Below, in pieces: positions 8,574 to 17,628 of a stretch of DNA of 64,000 nucleotides; position 1 is the stretch's first letter; each line of letters starts with the position of its first letter. The stretch is from PHAA01 sp034927445. Its GTDB lineage: Bacteria; Bacillota; Syntrophomonadia; Syntrophomonadales; Syntrophomonadaceae. The notes beneath the pieces were generated by a model. The model ran no database searches and was not told where the DNA came from. It saw only the letters and a list, made by a program, of their open reading frames with translations. The stretch covers positions 109,998 through 173,997 of the forward strand of contig JAYFPZ010000016.1 in the NCBI GenBank assembly GCA_034927445.1, in the 5' to 3' direction. Position numbers and translations under genes: made by a program.

Positions 8574-9869
8574 ATGGACTGGCGTGAGTATTACCAGAGT
8601 CGAACCACCTCGGCTAGCCAGGCGGTAAAAGCGGTGAAGTCTGGAGATCGTGTGGTATTGGGGCATGCCTGCGGAGAGCCCCAGTTGATAGTAGATGCCC
8701 TGGTTGACCGGGCTGCAGAATTGCAGGCGGTAGAAATTGCTCATGAGGTACCAATGGGAAAAGGTTTATATTGTAAACCGGAATATGCCGGGAATTTTCG
8801 CCATAATGCATTATTTTCAGGAGCTCCCAGCCGTCAGGCAATAAGAGAAGGCAGAGCTGACTACACCTCAATATTTTTACATGAATTACCGGCGCTTTTT
8901 AAGAGCGGCCAATTCCCTATTGATGTGGCTATGGTTACAGTATCGCCGCCTGACGCCAACGGGTATGTAAGCCTGGGAATATCGGTTGATTACACCTTAC
9001 AGGCTATCAAAAGCGCCAAGACGGTTATAGCCGAAGTAAATCCCCATATGCCTAGAACCGGTCCCCATTCATTGGTGCATGTAACCGATATTGACTCATT
9101 TGTAATCGCTGATATTCCCTTGATCGAGTTAAAGCCACCCCAGATTGGTCCGGTCGAGAGGACCATAGGTCAAAATATAGCCGCCCTGATCAAGGACGGA
9201 GACTGCCTGCAACTGGGAATCGGCGGAGTACCCGATGCAATTCTGGGTTTTCTGACGGATAAGAACGACTTGGGCATACACTCGGAAATGATAGCCGACG
9301 GGGTTATGAATCTGGTGAAAAAGGGAATCGTTACCTGCAAACGCAAGAATTTTAATCCCAATAAGATTATTATTTGTTTTGCCATGGGCAGCGCCGGGTT
9401 TTATGAGTGGCTGAACGAAAATCCCCTTATTGAAGCTCTGCCCTGTGATATAACCAACGATCCCGTAAATGTTGCTCAAAATGACAACATGGTAGCGATC
9501 AATTCAGCTTTATCGGTGGATCTGCTGGGACAGATTGCGGCTGATACCTTGAGCGGCATACAGTTCAGCGGGGTAGGCGGGCAGGTTGATTTTATCCGGG
9601 GAACTAATAATTCTAAGGGTGGACGCGCTATTATTGCACTGCCGGCAACCGCTGCCGGCGGCAAAGTATCCCGTATCTGCTCCACCCTCGCACCCGGGCA
9701 GGCCGTTACCACCAGTCGTTACGATGTTGACTATGTGGTCACCGAATATGGCGTGGCTCATTTAAAATGGAAGACCAACCGTGAGCGGGCTGAAGCCTTG
9801 ATTAATATTGCCGCTCCCCAATTCCGTGAGCAGCTGATTGCGGAAAGAAAAGCTTTATACGGATGCTGA
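8574..9869 (+). CDS. 4-hydroxybutyrate CoA-transferase (acetyl-CoA hydrolase/transferase family)
   Basis: A 431-residue CoA-transferase that would move CoA from acetyl-CoA or butyryl-CoA to 4-hydroxybutyrate, giving 4-hydroxybutyryl-CoA. The length and conserved blocks fit the class I AcH/CAT2-like family. The glycine-rich LQLGIGGVPDAIL is followed by GIHSEMIADG, whose Glu is the expected catalytic residue. FSGVGGQVDFIRG and VDYVVTEYGVAHLK also match. The substrate is inferred from the nearby 4-hydroxybutyryl-CoA dehydratase; acetate or butyrate transfer is possible. The TTG at 8571 is in frame, but TAGGAG spacing favours ATG 8574. Its own sigma-54 promoter is upstream and a terminator downstream. 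Confidence 0.85.
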   Translation: MDWREYYQSRTTSASQAVKAVKSGDRVVLGHACGEPQLIVDALVDRAAELQAVEIAHEVPMGKGLYCKPEYAGNFRHNALFSGAPSRQAIREGRADYTSIFLHELPALFKSGQFPIDVAMVTVSPPDANGYVSLGISVDYTLQAIKSAKTVIAEVNPHMPRTGPHSLVHVTDIDSFVIADIPLIELKPPQIGPVERTIGQNIAALIKDGDCLQLGIGGVPDAILGFLTDKNDLGIHSEMIADGVMNLVKKGIVTCKRKNFNPNKIIICFAMGSAGFYEWLNENPLIEALPCDITNDPVNVAQNDNMVAINSALSVDLLGQIAADTLSGIQFSGVGGQVDFIRGTNNSKGGRAIIALPATAAGGKVSRICSTLAPGQAVTTSRYDVDYVVTEYGVAHLKWKTNRERAEALINIAAPQFREQLIAERKALYGC

Positions 9870-9933
9870 ACATCTTCTTTAGGTTATTAGATTAAAATGC
9901 TATTACTCCCTTCATCTCCTTTAAATATATAGA

Positions 9934-9990
9934 GCAGAGCGATCCGGGACATCCTATCTAATGAAATTGCCCCAGGGTCGCTTTGCTTTT
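9934..9990 (+). terminator. Intrinsic terminator after the CoA-transferase gene
   Basis: GCAGAGCGATCC (9934-9945) pairs with GGGTCGCTTTGC (9975-9986, two G-U pairs) and is followed by TTTT. It separates the CoA-transferase from the regulator gene. Confidence 0.7.
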
Positions 9991-10154
9991 ATGCAGTTTT
10001 AGATGGAACGGTTAGGGTGACGCATGCTTGATTCGGGGCTGGTTCCTTTTTGGGCATACTTACGTTATACTATGTGCAAAGTATCGCATGTTGGAGTTTG
10101 AAGGTCGGATTTGGCTAAGGATGTTGCTTAAACCGAAAATGTAAGGAGAACGAC

Positions 10155-11888
10155 ATGGACTCAAAACTTGACGTAAAAAGATTTTATGAGAAAACCTTGG
10201 AAATACTGCCCATCATTATACTGGCGGTCGATAATACGGGCAAATTGCAGCTTTGCAACCAGGTGGCCATGGATCTGTTCCGTATACCCCCTCAATCTAA
10301 CGGACGGTTATTCAGTGAGATTTGCCCCGACCCCGAAATAGCAGAGCTGTTCCAGGAAGAGGTGGCTGCCGAGAATAAGACAATCAAGTGGGATGACAAA
10401 GTTTTCCTGTGCCATGCTCTCCGGTCGAAAGGAAAAATATTTAAGGGACAGATAGTCATCATGACTGAGATCACAGAACTGGAGAACATGCGGGCCAAGC
10501 TTGCCGAAGCCCAGGCTTTGAAAGATGAGCTGGATACCATTATCCAAGCTTCCTTCGATTATATTTTTGTTACGGACGAACAGGGCAATGTACTCAGGGT
10601 AAATGATTCCTATACCCGTATAACCGGGCTAAACCAGGATGAGGTGCTGGGTAAAAACATTTATGATCTGGTTAAACAGGGCTATTATGACCGGGCCGCT
10701 TCGATAGAAGTAATCGAATCCCAAAAAGCTACAACGTTTACCCAAACCATCAGTACAGGTAAAATGGTGCTGGTTACCGGCAACCCGGTTTTTGATGAAA
10801 AAGGGAACCTGGTTCAGGTAGTTACCAACGGCCGGGATATTACCGAGCTTTATAACCTAAAGCAGCAAATAGAGCAAGCGCAGCACCTGCGCCTGCATTA
10901 TCAGCGTGAACTGCAGAAGTTCCAGCATGACGGCTCCGAGGATTATATCGTGGCCTGTCCCAAAATGTTTGAAATATCTGATCTCATTCAGAGGATAGCC
11001 AAAGTTGATTCTACGGTTCTAATAAATGGTGAATCGGGGGTAGGCAAGGAAATAGTGGCCCGAGAAGTGCATCGCAACAGCCTTAGAGCTGACAAACCCT
11101 ATATTAGTGTTAACTGTGCGGCTATACCGGATAATCTGATCGAGGCGGAGTTGTTTGGCTATGAAGCGGGGGCTTTTACCGGGGCTAAAAAAGGGGGAAA
11201 GATGGGCATATTCCAGGTGGCCAGCGGGGGTACGCTGTTTCTGGATGAAATCGGGGAACTGCCCTTCTACCTGCAAGCCAAGCTGCTTCGAGTCATACAG
11301 GAAAACGAAATCATGCGGGTTGGAGGTACTGTGCCCATTCCCATAGATCTAAGGATAATTGCCGCCACCAACCGCAACCTTTGGCAGATGGTACAGGAAC
11401 GGCAATTCAGGGAAGATTTTTATTACCGCCTTAACGTGGTACAGGTAAGGATACCTCCTTTGCGCGACCGCAAAGAAGAAATCCCGGTGTTTGTAGATCA
11501 TTTCCTGGGTAAGCTGAACAAGAAATATAATCTGCAAAAAAGAATGGACCCCTTGCTGCTTAAACGGCTGCTCGAACACAATTGGCCGGGGAATGTACGC
11601 GAACTGAAAAACGCAATTGAACAAGCCTTTGTTACTTCGCCGGGATCAACCATAACTGAATTGAATCTGGGGCCGCAACAGGATTTAATAATCAGTGTCA
11701 ATGCGGAGCAGGCTAAAAAGGCCCCGGTATTATATAAGGAGGCCATGCAGGAGTTTGAGTGCGAGCTGATAAAAAATGCGGTAGAGCAATATGGCAGCAC
11801 CCGTAAAGCAGCGGCAGCCCTGGGGGTGAGCCAGGCCACCATCTGGCGTAAAGCTACCCAATATGGGATTGATTTGGCTGAAAGTTAG
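10155..11888 (+). CDS. PAS-domain sigma-54-dependent transcriptional activator
   Basis: A 577-residue enhancer-binding protein. Two PAS-type sensor regions (about residues 10-110 and 125-235) precede the AAA+ domain (about 260-500). Walker A is GESGVGKE, the sigma-54 contact loop GAFTGA is intact, and FLDEIGELP is Walker B. The C-terminal Fis-type helix-turn-helix (about 535-575) has AAAALGVSQATIWRKATQYG. There is no receiver domain, so the PAS modules probably sense a small ligand or redox state. It sits between two sigma-54 promoters that share upstream TGAAACA sites and is the obvious candidate activator of both. The start has AAGGAG at good spacing. Confidence 0.92.
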   Translation: MDSKLDVKRFYEKTLEILPIIILAVDNTGKLQLCNQVAMDLFRIPPQSNGRLFSEICPDPEIAELFQEEVAAENKTIKWDDKVFLCHALRSKGKIFKGQIVIMTEITELENMRAKLAEAQALKDELDTIIQASFDYIFVTDEQGNVLRVNDSYTRITGLNQDEVLGKNIYDLVKQGYYDRAASIEVIESQKATTFTQTISTGKMVLVTGNPVFDEKGNLVQVVTNGRDITELYNLKQQIEQAQHLRLHYQRELQKFQHDGSEDYIVACPKMFEISDLIQRIAKVDSTVLINGESGVGKEIVAREVHRNSLRADKPYISVNCAAIPDNLIEAELFGYEAGAFTGAKKGGKMGIFQVASGGTLFLDEIGELPFYLQAKLLRVIQENEIMRVGGTVPIPIDLRIIAATNRNLWQMVQERQFREDFYYRLNVVQVRIPPLRDRKEEIPVFVDHFLGKLNKKYNLQKRMDPLLLKRLLEHNWPGNVRELKNAIEQAFVTSPGSTITELNLGPQQDLIISVNAEQAKKAPVLYKEAMQEFECELIKNAVEQYGSTRKAAAALGVSQATIWRKATQYGIDLAES

Positions 11889-11920
11889 TATTTAAATATG
11901 CGAAACTATTTTGGGTCATG

Positions 11921-12067
11921 TGTTTCACAGATGGTTCAGCTGGATCTGGAGAGGCGGTTAAGTGGAATAAGGGGAACTTGTAAAGTATCTGGTTGAAAGC
12001 CACGCTGCGCTGCCCGGAATAATTGATAAATGTACGGTAAAAACCAAGAACCCCATATGAAACAGAT
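11921..12067. promoter_or_regulatory. Candidate enhancer sites (TGTTTCA / TGAAACA) of the crotonase operon
   Basis: TGTTTCA at 11921-11927 and TGAAACA at 12058-12064 lie in opposite orientation, about 270 and 135 bases upstream of the -24/-12 promoter. Their flanks (ATCTGTGAAACACATG on the minus strand and ATATGAAACAGAT on the plus strand) match the site at 8292-8304. Binding by the regulator at 10155-11888 is inference. Confidence 0.4.
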
Positions 12068-12086
12068 TTGAATATGTCAAAATCAG

Positions 12087-12116
12087 GACCCGGTCTCAAA
12101 AAGGCCGGGTCTTTGT
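12087..12116 (+). terminator. Intrinsic terminator of the sigma-54 activator gene
   Basis: GACCCGG (12087-12093) pairs with CCGGGTC (12105-12111), followed by TTTGTTT. Confidence 0.65.
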
Positions 12117-12196
12117 TTGGGTTGAATTCGGCGGCAGCCCGTAAATCGGCGTAAAGAGTCAGATGAGCTTGAAGTAAGAGCGGTCTGTATACATAA

Positions 12197-12212
12197 TGGC
12201 ATGCAACTTGCA
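12197..12212 (+). promoter_or_regulatory. Sigma-54 (-24/-12) promoter of the crotonase operon
   Basis: TGGCATGCAACTTGCA has GG and GC separated by exactly 10 bases, nearly identical to the promoter at 8458-8473. It overlaps the first codons of the longest open frame. That frame's ATG at 12196 therefore cannot be the real start of the downstream gene. Confidence 0.85.
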
Positions 12213-12258
12213 TTATATACGGTTAAAGCCAAGCATTATGCGAAAGGAGGTAACCAAA

Positions 12259-13038
12259 CTGTATAACCACTTGATAGTAGAAGATCATAATATGGTAAGA
12301 ATACTTTCGATTAACCGCCCTCAGGTCCTTAATGCTCTCAATATCGAAGTATTGAATGAGATTAGGCAGGCAGTCAGCGATTTTGCCAGGGATGAACGCT
12401 CAGCCGTACTGATAATAACCGGGTCCGGAGATAAAGCATTTGTGGCCGGGGCTGATATTGAAGCGCAGCGTCCCCTGAATCCCGAAGAGGGCAGGCGATG
12501 GGGGCTTTTGGGACATGAAGTGTGTTGTTTGATCGAGAATGTGGAGAAGCCGGTAATTGCAGCTATCAATGGCTTTGCTTTAGGCGGGGGCTGTGAAATA
12601 GCTATGGCCTGCGATATTCGTTTAGCCTCGGAAAAGGCAAAATTAGGACAACCCGAAGTCGGTCTGGGTATCACCCCGGGTTACGGAGGAACGCAGAGAT
12701 TGCCTAGATTGGTCGGGGAGGGAAAAGCCAAACAGCTTATTTTTACCGGGAAAATGATAAGTGCCGGCGAAGCTCATCGTATCGGCTTGGTGGACGAGGT
12801 CTACCCCCCTGCCGTCCTAATGGAAGAGACCATAAAAATGGCTGAGCAGATAGCAGCCAATGCTCCCACCGCAGTACGTTACGCCAAAATGCAGATCAAT
12901 CAAGGTTTGCAGGCTGACCTGAATACTGCCCTGATGCTGGAAGCCGGATTATTTGGCCTGTGTTTTGCTACTGCAGATCAGAAGGAAGGCATGGGGGCTT
13001 TCCTGGAAAAGAGAAAAGCGGTTTTTACCGGGAAATAG
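12259..13038 (+). CDS. Enoyl-CoA hydratase (crotonase)
   Basis: A 259-residue crotonase-family enzyme, expected to hydrate crotonyl-CoA to 3-hydroxybutyryl-CoA. The oxyanion-hole segment KAFVAGADI and both catalytic glutamates (in GGGCEIAMACD and GQPEVGLG) are present, which supports true hydratase activity. Start: the frame is open to 12196, but that is inside the sigma-54 promoter. AAAGGAGG at 12243-12250 points to a CTG at 12259, which would give the normal family N-terminus (xYNHLIVED...) and the usual length. ATG 12238 lacks a ribosome site. First gene of a likely operon reaching to 21850. Confidence 0.9.
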   Translation: MYNHLIVEDHNMVRILSINRPQVLNALNIEVLNEIRQAVSDFARDERSAVLIITGSGDKAFVAGADIEAQRPLNPEEGRRWGLLGHEVCCLIENVEKPVIAAINGFALGGGCEIAMACDIRLASEKAKLGQPEVGLGITPGYGGTQRLPRLVGEGKAKQLIFTGKMISAGEAHRIGLVDEVYPPAVLMEETIKMAEQIAANAPTAVRYAKMQINQGLQADLNTALMLEAGLFGLCFATADQKEGMGAFLEKRKAVFTGK

Positions 13039-13074
13039 CCTTATAAACCAAAATAACAACAGGAGGCGTTTAAT

Positions 13075-14220
13075 TTGGATTTTGCATTAAATGCAGAACA
13101 GGAAATGTTAAAACAGTCGGTTAAAGATTTTGCCGAGAATGTCCTGAGCCCCGGAGTGGTGGACCGGGATGAGAAAGAGTATTACGATCCCAATACCTTT
13201 AAAGCCATGGCCGAGCTGGGCCTTACCGGGATTCCTTTTGCGGAAGCCTGGGGCGGAGCCGGTATGGACGTAATAGCCTATGCAGTTGCGGTGGAAGAGA
13301 TATCCCGGATTGATCCCTCGGCCGGCGATACGTTGTCAACTCATGTAAGCCTGGGCTCTTATCCTATTGAAATGCACGGCAATGAAGAACAAAAAAAGAA
13401 GTATCTTATCCCGCTGGCAATGGGAGAATTGCAAGGGGGATTTGCCCTGACCGAAGCCAATGCCGGCTCTGATGCTTTGGGCATGACCACCAAAGCGGTG
13501 CTGGATGGCAGCGAATGGGTACTGAACGGCCGCAAGATATTTATTACCAACGGTGGTGTAGCTGATACTTATATAGTATTTGCCCGCACGGGAGAAAAAG
13601 AACTTAAGGGTAAAGCTTTCAGCGCTTTTATTGTTGAAAAAGGAACCCCCGGTTTTACTTTTGGAAAATACGAAAAGAAAATGGGTCTGCGGGGCACCCA
13701 AAACTGTGACCTGGTTTTTGAGGACTGCAGAATTCCTAAAGAGAATCTATTGGGAAATATCGGTGAAGGCTTCAAAATAGCCATGCAAACTTTGGACGGA
13801 GGACGTATCGGCATAGCTGCTCAGGCTACGGGAATAGCCCAGGGGGCTTATGAAAAAGCGGTTGAATATGCCAAGACCAGGGTTCAATTTGGGAAACCTA
13901 TTATTAAATTACAGGCTATTGCCTTTAAACTTGCCGACATGGCTCTGGAGATTGACGCCGCACGACTGCTGACCCGGCGCGCCGCCTGGAAGAAAGCCAA
14001 CGGCATGCCCTACTCGGTGGATGCTGCCATGGCTAAACTCAAAGCGTCCGAAACCGCCAATTGGGTTACCAATCAAGCGGTGCAGATACACGGCGGATAC
14101 GGTTATACCCGTGAATATCCGGTGGAAAGAATGATGCGTGATGCCAAGATTACCGAACTTTACGAAGGCACCAGCGAGATTCAGAGAGTAGTCATCAGCA
14201 ACAGTATTATCAACAGCTAA
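13075..14220 (+). CDS. Acyl-CoA dehydrogenase (butyryl-CoA dehydrogenase-like)
   Basis: A 381-residue flavoprotein of the short-chain acyl-CoA dehydrogenase family, interconverting butyryl-CoA and crotonyl-CoA with ETF as partner. Signatures are FALTEANAGSD, GNIGEGFKIAMQTLDGGRIG for the FAD/substrate region, and the catalytic Glu in ELYEGTSEIQR. QIHGGYGYTREYPVERMMRD is complete. TTG start with AGGAGG 8 bases upstream. It lies 36 bases after the crotonase gene, consistent with co-transcription. No etfAB genes are in the window, so the electron carrier is encoded elsewhere. Confidence 0.93.
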   Translation: MDFALNAEQEMLKQSVKDFAENVLSPGVVDRDEKEYYDPNTFKAMAELGLTGIPFAEAWGGAGMDVIAYAVAVEEISRIDPSAGDTLSTHVSLGSYPIEMHGNEEQKKKYLIPLAMGELQGGFALTEANAGSDALGMTTKAVLDGSEWVLNGRKIFITNGGVADTYIVFARTGEKELKGKAFSAFIVEKGTPGFTFGKYEKKMGLRGTQNCDLVFEDCRIPKENLLGNIGEGFKIAMQTLDGGRIGIAAQATGIAQGAYEKAVEYAKTRVQFGKPIIKLQAIAFKLADMALEIDAARLLTRRAAWKKANGMPYSVDAAMAKLKASETANWVTNQAVQIHGGYGYTREYPVERMMRDAKITELYEGTSEIQRVVISNSIINS

Positions 14221-14266
14221 AGAGATCTATGCCACGATGTACGACCTAAAAGTAGATAGGATGTGA

Positions 14267-15154
14267 ATGCAAATGAGTATGGAAACATTGCTTCAGGTTA
14301 TTGCCAGCGGAATCTTGTTGGGTGGTATATATGCCCTGCTGAGTATAGGTCTCAATTTGATATTCGGCGTAATTAAAATAGTCAATCTGGCTCATGGCGA
14401 TTTCATTATGTTGAGTATGTATGCGACGTTTTTTCTGTTTACGGTATTAAAGATAAATCCCTATGTATCAACTCTGATTGTTTTTCCGCTATTCGTGCTA
14501 TTAGGCGTTTTGATTTTCAGATTAATGATCAAGCCGCTGCTGGGGAAGAGTGAAACCGAAGTCAATACGATTCTTGCTACGGCGGGGCTGGGGTTTGTTT
14601 TGCAGAATATTGCCTTGATGTTATGGGGTTCGGATTTCAGAGCGATTGAAACCAACCTCACCGGCAAGAGTTATGCTTTTGCGGGTACCATGTTGAGCGC
14701 CGGGAGATTCTGGGCCTTTATCGTTTGTCTGGTGGTTGCCGGAATTCTCTATTATCTGCTCATGTACACCAAATTAGGCACTAAGGTCCGTGCCGTATCC
14801 CAGGATTCAGATGCCGCCATCTTAATGGGAATAAATGTAAATATGATATACACCTTGACCTTTGGTGTAGGCATTGCTCTGGTTGGAATCGGAGGTGCGA
14901 TAATAACCCCCACCTTCTATGTATTCCCAACCGTCGGACTATATTTTAACACCCTGGCCTTTATCATAGTGGTTTTGGGAGGACTGGGCAGTTTTACCGG
15001 AGCTTTGGTGGGCGGCCTGATTATTGGTTTGATCGAAACTTTCACTGGAGTTGTTGCCAGTGCTGAATTAGCTCAAGTCGTCTCTCTGTTAATATTCCTG
15101 ATCATCTTATTTGTTAAACCAGAGGGTATTATGGGCAAGGGCGCTCGAGTATAA
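14267..15154 (+). CDS. livH: Branched-chain amino acid-type ABC transporter permease LivH
   Basis: A 295-residue inner-membrane permease of the LivH family with about eight hydrophobic segments. The conserved start LLGGIYALLSIGLNLIFGVIKIVNLAHGDF and the cytoplasmic EAA-like loop (AVSQDSDAAILMGINV) are clear when read in pieces along residues 15-45 and 175-190. It is the first of five consecutive Liv genes inside a 4-hydroxybutyrate gene block. The transported substrate may therefore be a short hydroxy or amino acid rather than leucine (inference). ATG 14267 and ATG 14273 are both possible starts. Confidence 0.9.
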   Translation: MQMSMETLLQVIASGILLGGIYALLSIGLNLIFGVIKIVNLAHGDFIMLSMYATFFLFTVLKINPYVSTLIVFPLFVLLGVLIFRLMIKPLLGKSETEVNTILATAGLGFVLQNIALMLWGSDFRAIETNLTGKSYAFAGTMLSAGRFWAFIVCLVVAGILYYLLMYTKLGTKVRAVSQDSDAAILMGINVNMIYTLTFGVGIALVGIGGAIITPTFYVFPTVGLYFNTLAFIIVVLGGLGSFTGALVGGLIIGLIETFTGVVASAELAQVVSLLIFLIILFVKPEGIMGKGARV

Positions 15155-15173
15155 AGAGAGGAGTTAGAGCATT

Positions 15174-16193
15174 ATGAAACCAAAATTGTCGCTGATTATC
15201 CTGGCAATTCTGTCGCTGGTACTGCTGTCAGTATATTTTATACCAATGCCGGTGTATTACAAACATGTCATGATTCTAACCCTGTTCTATGCGTATATGG
15301 GCACCGCCTGGAATATAATGTGCGGGTATGCTGGACGTTTATCGCTGGGACATGCAGCCTTCGCTGCCATAGGCGCTTACACCACCCTGATTCTGTACAA
15401 GGGATTGGGGACGTCCCCCTGGTTGGGCATGATTGTCGGTGGGGTGTTGGCTGTATGTATTATGATGTTGATCGCTTACCCCTGCTTCCGGTTTGGGCTT
15501 AAAGGCCCGTATTTTACCTTGGCCAGCATAGCTTTAATGGAAATTGTCCAGAACCTGCTGACTTATATGCGCGACTTGACCGGAGGGTCGCTGGGGATGT
15601 CACTTCCTTATAAACCTACCAACTTTGCCCTTTTCCAATTTGACGGTAAAGAATCTTACTACCTTATCATATTGTTCTTCTGGGCGGCAACCGTGTTTGC
15701 AGTCTGGAAAATGGAAAGAACCCGTTATTATCTGGAAGCCATCCGCGAGGACGAATCTGCCGCCTCGGCTTTGGGGATATCCGTTAATAAAAACCTGATT
15801 AAAGGCGCGGCCATAAGCGCCTTCCTGGTGGCCATAGGCGGGACCTTTTACGTACAGTATTTTCGCTATATCGACCCCTATACCATCGCCGGTTTCGGCC
15901 TGTCCTTAAATCTGGCCTTGGTTACGATTATTGGCGGCAGCGGCACCATATTCGGGCCGACTATCGGAGCCGTGATTTTAATTCCCTTGTCGGAATTCCT
16001 TAGACTGGCGGCGGGGACCCAGCTGCCCGGCTTGCACCTTTTCGTATACGGGGTTCTCCTGATAATAACCATAATTTATTTACCCAAAGGAATAGCCAGT
16101 ATACCGGGCCTTATCAAGTCCAGAAAGGTTCATAAAGCCAGTTTGGCCAAGGCTCAAGATGCAATTGCGGGAAGGAGTGGGGTAAATGAGTAA
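15174..16193 (+). CDS. livM: Branched-chain amino acid-type ABC transporter permease LivM
   Basis: A 339-residue membrane permease of the LivM family. The typical segments NIMCGYAGRLSLGHAAFAAIG near residues 45-65 and the EDESAASALGISVNKNL coupling loop near 195-210 are present. It begins 20 bases after livH and overlaps livG by 8 bases, so translation is probably coupled. It forms the translocation pore together with LivH. Confidence 0.9.
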   Translation: MKPKLSLIILAILSLVLLSVYFIPMPVYYKHVMILTLFYAYMGTAWNIMCGYAGRLSLGHAAFAAIGAYTTLILYKGLGTSPWLGMIVGGVLAVCIMMLIAYPCFRFGLKGPYFTLASIALMEIVQNLLTYMRDLTGGSLGMSLPYKPTNFALFQFDGKESYYLIILFFWAATVFAVWKMERTRYYLEAIREDESAASALGISVNKNLIKGAAISAFLVAIGGTFYVQYFRYIDPYTIAGFGLSLNLALVTIIGGSGTIFGPTIGAVILIPLSEFLRLAAGTQLPGLHLFVYGVLLIITIIYLPKGIASIPGLIKSRKVHKASLAKAQDAIAGRSGVNE

Positions 16194-16920
16194 CTGTATC
16201 CTGCAAGTAAAAGGTATATCCAAGAGATTTGGCGGATTACAGGCCACCAATAATGTGTCCTTTGAAGTTTATGAGCACGAGATATTAAGCATTATTGGAC
16301 CTAATGGAGCGGGTAAGTCGACCCTGTTCAACCTGATAACCAATTTTTACACCATTGACAGCGGTTCCATACTATACCAGGGCAAAGAAATAGCCGGAAT
16401 GACTCCGGATGCCATCTGCAAACTGGGGATTACCAGGACATTCCAGGTAGCTCGCCCGTTTCCCGGTTTATCGGTAGCGGATAATATCCTGGTGGCACTT
16501 TTGCCCAAGTCCAAAACAGTCAACGAAGCCCGGGGCAAGGTTGATGAAATTCTGGAACAGGTTAGTTTAAAGCATAAGGCCGGTGCCATGGGCGGCGAAT
16601 TAACCACCTTGGAGAGAAAACGTCTTGAACTGGGTAAAGCCCTGGCTACCGACCCCCAGCTCTTATTGTTGGATGAAGTTATGACCGGACTGAAACCTAA
16701 AGAAATGGACGAGATGATGGATCTGATCCGGGAGTTGAAGCAGCGGATGACAATCGTTTTCGTGGAGCATGTTATGAGGGTGGTAATGGGCGTAAGTGAA
16801 AGAGTTTTGGTAATGGATCATGGCAGCAAGATTGCGGAGGGTACGCCTCAGGAGATAACGTCCAATCCCGAGGTTATCTCGGCCTACCTGGGAAGGGGGA
16901 CTGGCAATGCTGGAAATTAA
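16186..16920 (+). CDS. livG: ABC transporter ATP-binding protein LivG
   Basis: A 244-residue ATPase of the Liv system with Walker A GPNGAGKST and Walker B LLLLDEVMTGL. The ABC signature is the degenerate form ELTTLERKRLELGKALA, a variant seen in LivG proteins, in place of LSGGQ. The GLKP D-loop region and the VEHVM switch His are in place. It overlaps livM and livF at its two ends, typical of a tightly packed operon. Confidence 0.9.
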   Translation: MSNCILQVKGISKRFGGLQATNNVSFEVYEHEILSIIGPNGAGKSTLFNLITNFYTIDSGSILYQGKEIAGMTPDAICKLGITRTFQVARPFPGLSVADNILVALLPKSKTVNEARGKVDEILEQVSLKHKAGAMGGELTTLERKRLELGKALATDPQLLLLDEVMTGLKPKEMDEMMDLIRELKQRMTIVFVEHVMRVVMGVSERVLVMDHGSKIAEGTPQEITSNPEVISAYLGRGTGNAGN

Positions 16921-17605
16921 AAACTTGAACGTGGCTTACGGTGATACCCAGGTAATTTGGGATTTAAACCTGAAAGTTGATCAGGGCGAGATTGTCACCA
17001 TGATCGGTCCCAATGGCGCCGGCAAGACCACGATTTTAAGAACTATATGCGGATTGGTCCAGCCCCAGTCGGGCAGCATCACGTTTAACGGCGAAGATCT
17101 GCTCAAAGTAGCACCCTACGAACGCCCCCAACGGGGTATCGTTATGGTACCGGAAGGCAGGCGTCTTTTTCCCAAGATGACGGTGGAAGAAAATCTGGAA
17201 ATAGCTGTATGGAAACCAGACAACAAAAAAGAAACCATGGAATGGATTTATGACACTCTGCCCCGATTGGCGGAAAGACGCAAACAATTGGCGGGGACAT
17301 TGAGCGGCGGTGAGCAGCAGATGTGTGCCATCGCCAGAGGCATAATGGCACAACCCTCGCTGCTCATGCTGGATGAGCCTTCTTTAGGTCTGGCTCCGAT
17401 TATCGTTGAGCAGGTTTTTGACCTGCTGTTAAAACTTAAATCCCGTGGTATAACCATATTCTTTGTCGAGCAGTTTGTAGAACAGTCTCTGAAAGTGTCG
17501 TCCCGGGGATACCTTTGTGAAGGGGGGAAAATAGCGCTGCACGAGGATAGTGCATCAATGTTGAACAACGATTATGTCAGACAGGTGTATCTAGGTATTG
17601 CGTAA
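16907..17605 (+). CDS. livF: ABC transporter ATP-binding protein LivF
   Basis: A 232-residue ATPase of the Liv system with Walker A GPNGAGKTT, a full LSGGEQQMCAIARG signature, Walker B LLMLDEPSLGLAP and the FVEQ switch region. The start overlaps the end of livG by 14 bases. It pairs with LivG to energise import. Confidence 0.92.
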   Translation: MLEIKNLNVAYGDTQVIWDLNLKVDQGEIVTMIGPNGAGKTTILRTICGLVQPQSGSITFNGEDLLKVAPYERPQRGIVMVPEGRRLFPKMTVEENLEIAVWKPDNKKETMEWIYDTLPRLAERRKQLAGTLSGGEQQMCAIARGIMAQPSLLMLDEPSLGLAPIIVEQVFDLLLKLKSRGITIFFVEQFVEQSLKVSSRGYLCEGGKIALHEDSASMLNNDYVRQVYLGIA

Positions 17606-17628
17606 ATAATACGAAGGAGGCAGGTAAA

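Larger units (their letters stand above)
11889..12258. other. Intergenic control region upstream of the crotonase operon
   Basis: A 370-base region holding, in order: a TGTTTCACAGAT site (11921-11932), an ATATGAAACAGAT site (12055-12067), the terminator of the regulator gene (12087-12116) and a sigma-54 promoter (12197-12212). A ribosome binding site AAAGGAGG follows at 12243-12250. No gene is seen in it. Confidence 0.65.

Noticed and set aside
16186..16920. Inactive ATPase because LivG lacks the LSGGQ signature
   Set aside because: The LTxxxRKRLELxKAL variant is common in LivG-type proteins, and Walker A, Walker B and the switch residues are intact.
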